From: G963674505 sp964575975
GTDB lineage: Bacteria; Desulfobacterota; Desulfobacteria; Desulfobacterales; SKZT01
DNA length: 5,312 bases
Assembly (NCBI GenBank): GCA_964575975.1
Contig: CAZNTU010000328.1
Span: 1-5,312 of the forward strand
Direction: 5' to 3'
The translations under genes and the position numbers were made by a program. The notes beneath the pieces are model-generated. The model searched no databases, was not told the origin of the DNA, and saw only the letters and a list, made by a program, of their open reading frames with translations. Positions 5,174-5,312 of the stretch are shown here, piece by piece. Each line of letters starts with the position of its first letter. The stretch's first letter is position 1.

Positions 5174-5312
5174 TGTCGCTTGCCACCCTTTACTTCCAAT
5201 CCTCTGTTTTAAGATCCTGGAAAATAAAGTATTTTTTTTATTGCTCAGGATCTTTATACCGTTTTGATTTAACCAGGTTGTAGTCTCGTACGCGGCAGCA
5301 ATCGAGCCGCCG
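5174..5312 (-). other. Open frame continuous with the VanZ-like gene, to the right edge
   Basis: In the frame of the minus-strand gene there is no stop from its ATG (first base 5173) back to 5312, 46 codons. The translation includes SIAAAYETTTWLNQNGIKIL and IGSKGWQAT immediately before the Met. There is no in-frame ATG in this stretch. It could be the end of an upstream protein fused or read through to the VanZ-like gene, or chance openness in AT-rich DNA. I recognise no family in it. The opposite possibility, that this is an ordinary 5' leader, is supported by a TATAAA at 5253-5258 (minus strand) and the hairpin at 5211-5254. Confidence 0.3.
5211..5254. promoter_or_regulatory. Two-block inverted repeat upstream of the VanZ-like gene
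   Basis: AAGATCCTG (5211-5219) and CAGGATCTT (5246-5254) are exact 9-bp reverse complements. Inside them AATAAA (5223-5228) and TTTATT (5237-5242) pair around the same centre, with a symmetric 3-by-3 internal loop. On the minus strand it overlaps a TATAAA that could be a -10 box (5253-5258), though no good -35 matches it. It could act as an operator or a hairpin in the 5' leader of the VanZ-like gene, 38 bp before its ATG. It is not followed by a clear T-run, so a terminator is less likely. Confidence 0.4.

Overview
The window looks like an accessory region of a Gram-negative, probably proteobacterial, chromosome. It holds secreted proteins with Sec signal peptides, a type I (GEMM) cyclic-di-GMP riboswitch and a partial transposase. 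The species cannot be named from the sequence.

Layout. Positions 1-341 (minus) hold part of a transposase that runs off the left edge and has no convincing start. Positions 377-583 (plus) hold what looks like a frame-broken remnant of a small secreted protein gene. Positions 584-876 carry no gene but contain two small repeat motifs. Positions 877-974 (plus) form a nearly complete c-di-GMP-I riboswitch aptamer. It is followed by a 111-nt leader and a tight two-gene unit. The first gene (1086-1448) encodes a 120-aa secreted protein resembling one fibronectin type III (FN3) domain. The second (1462-3858) encodes a 798-aa secreted multidomain protein: signal peptide, FN3-like domain, beta-rich repeat copy 1, chitobiase-C-terminal-like domain, repeat copy 2, and a concanavalin-like C-terminal domain. 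The two repeat copies are 548 bp each, 831 bp apart, and differ by one silent base. The repeat-linker-repeat cassette is far more GC-rich than the two ends of the gene, so the gene is a mosaic. An inverted repeat at 3932-3969 separates this unit from a convergent minus-strand gene (4058-5173). That gene encodes a membrane protein in which a LamG-type lectin domain lies between the first and second membrane helices of a VanZ-like protein. Its reading frame stays open upstream to the right edge.

How it may work. The most informative reading is that c-di-GMP, the biofilm/motility second messenger, controls a secreted, modular and probably carbohydrate-binding or adhesive protein together with a small FN3 partner. 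The aptamer is read directly from sequence and pairing. The adhesin role and the direction of control are inferred. The LamG-VanZ gene is on the opposite strand and is not part of the riboswitch-controlled unit; a shared cell-surface role is only suggested by its lectin-like domain.
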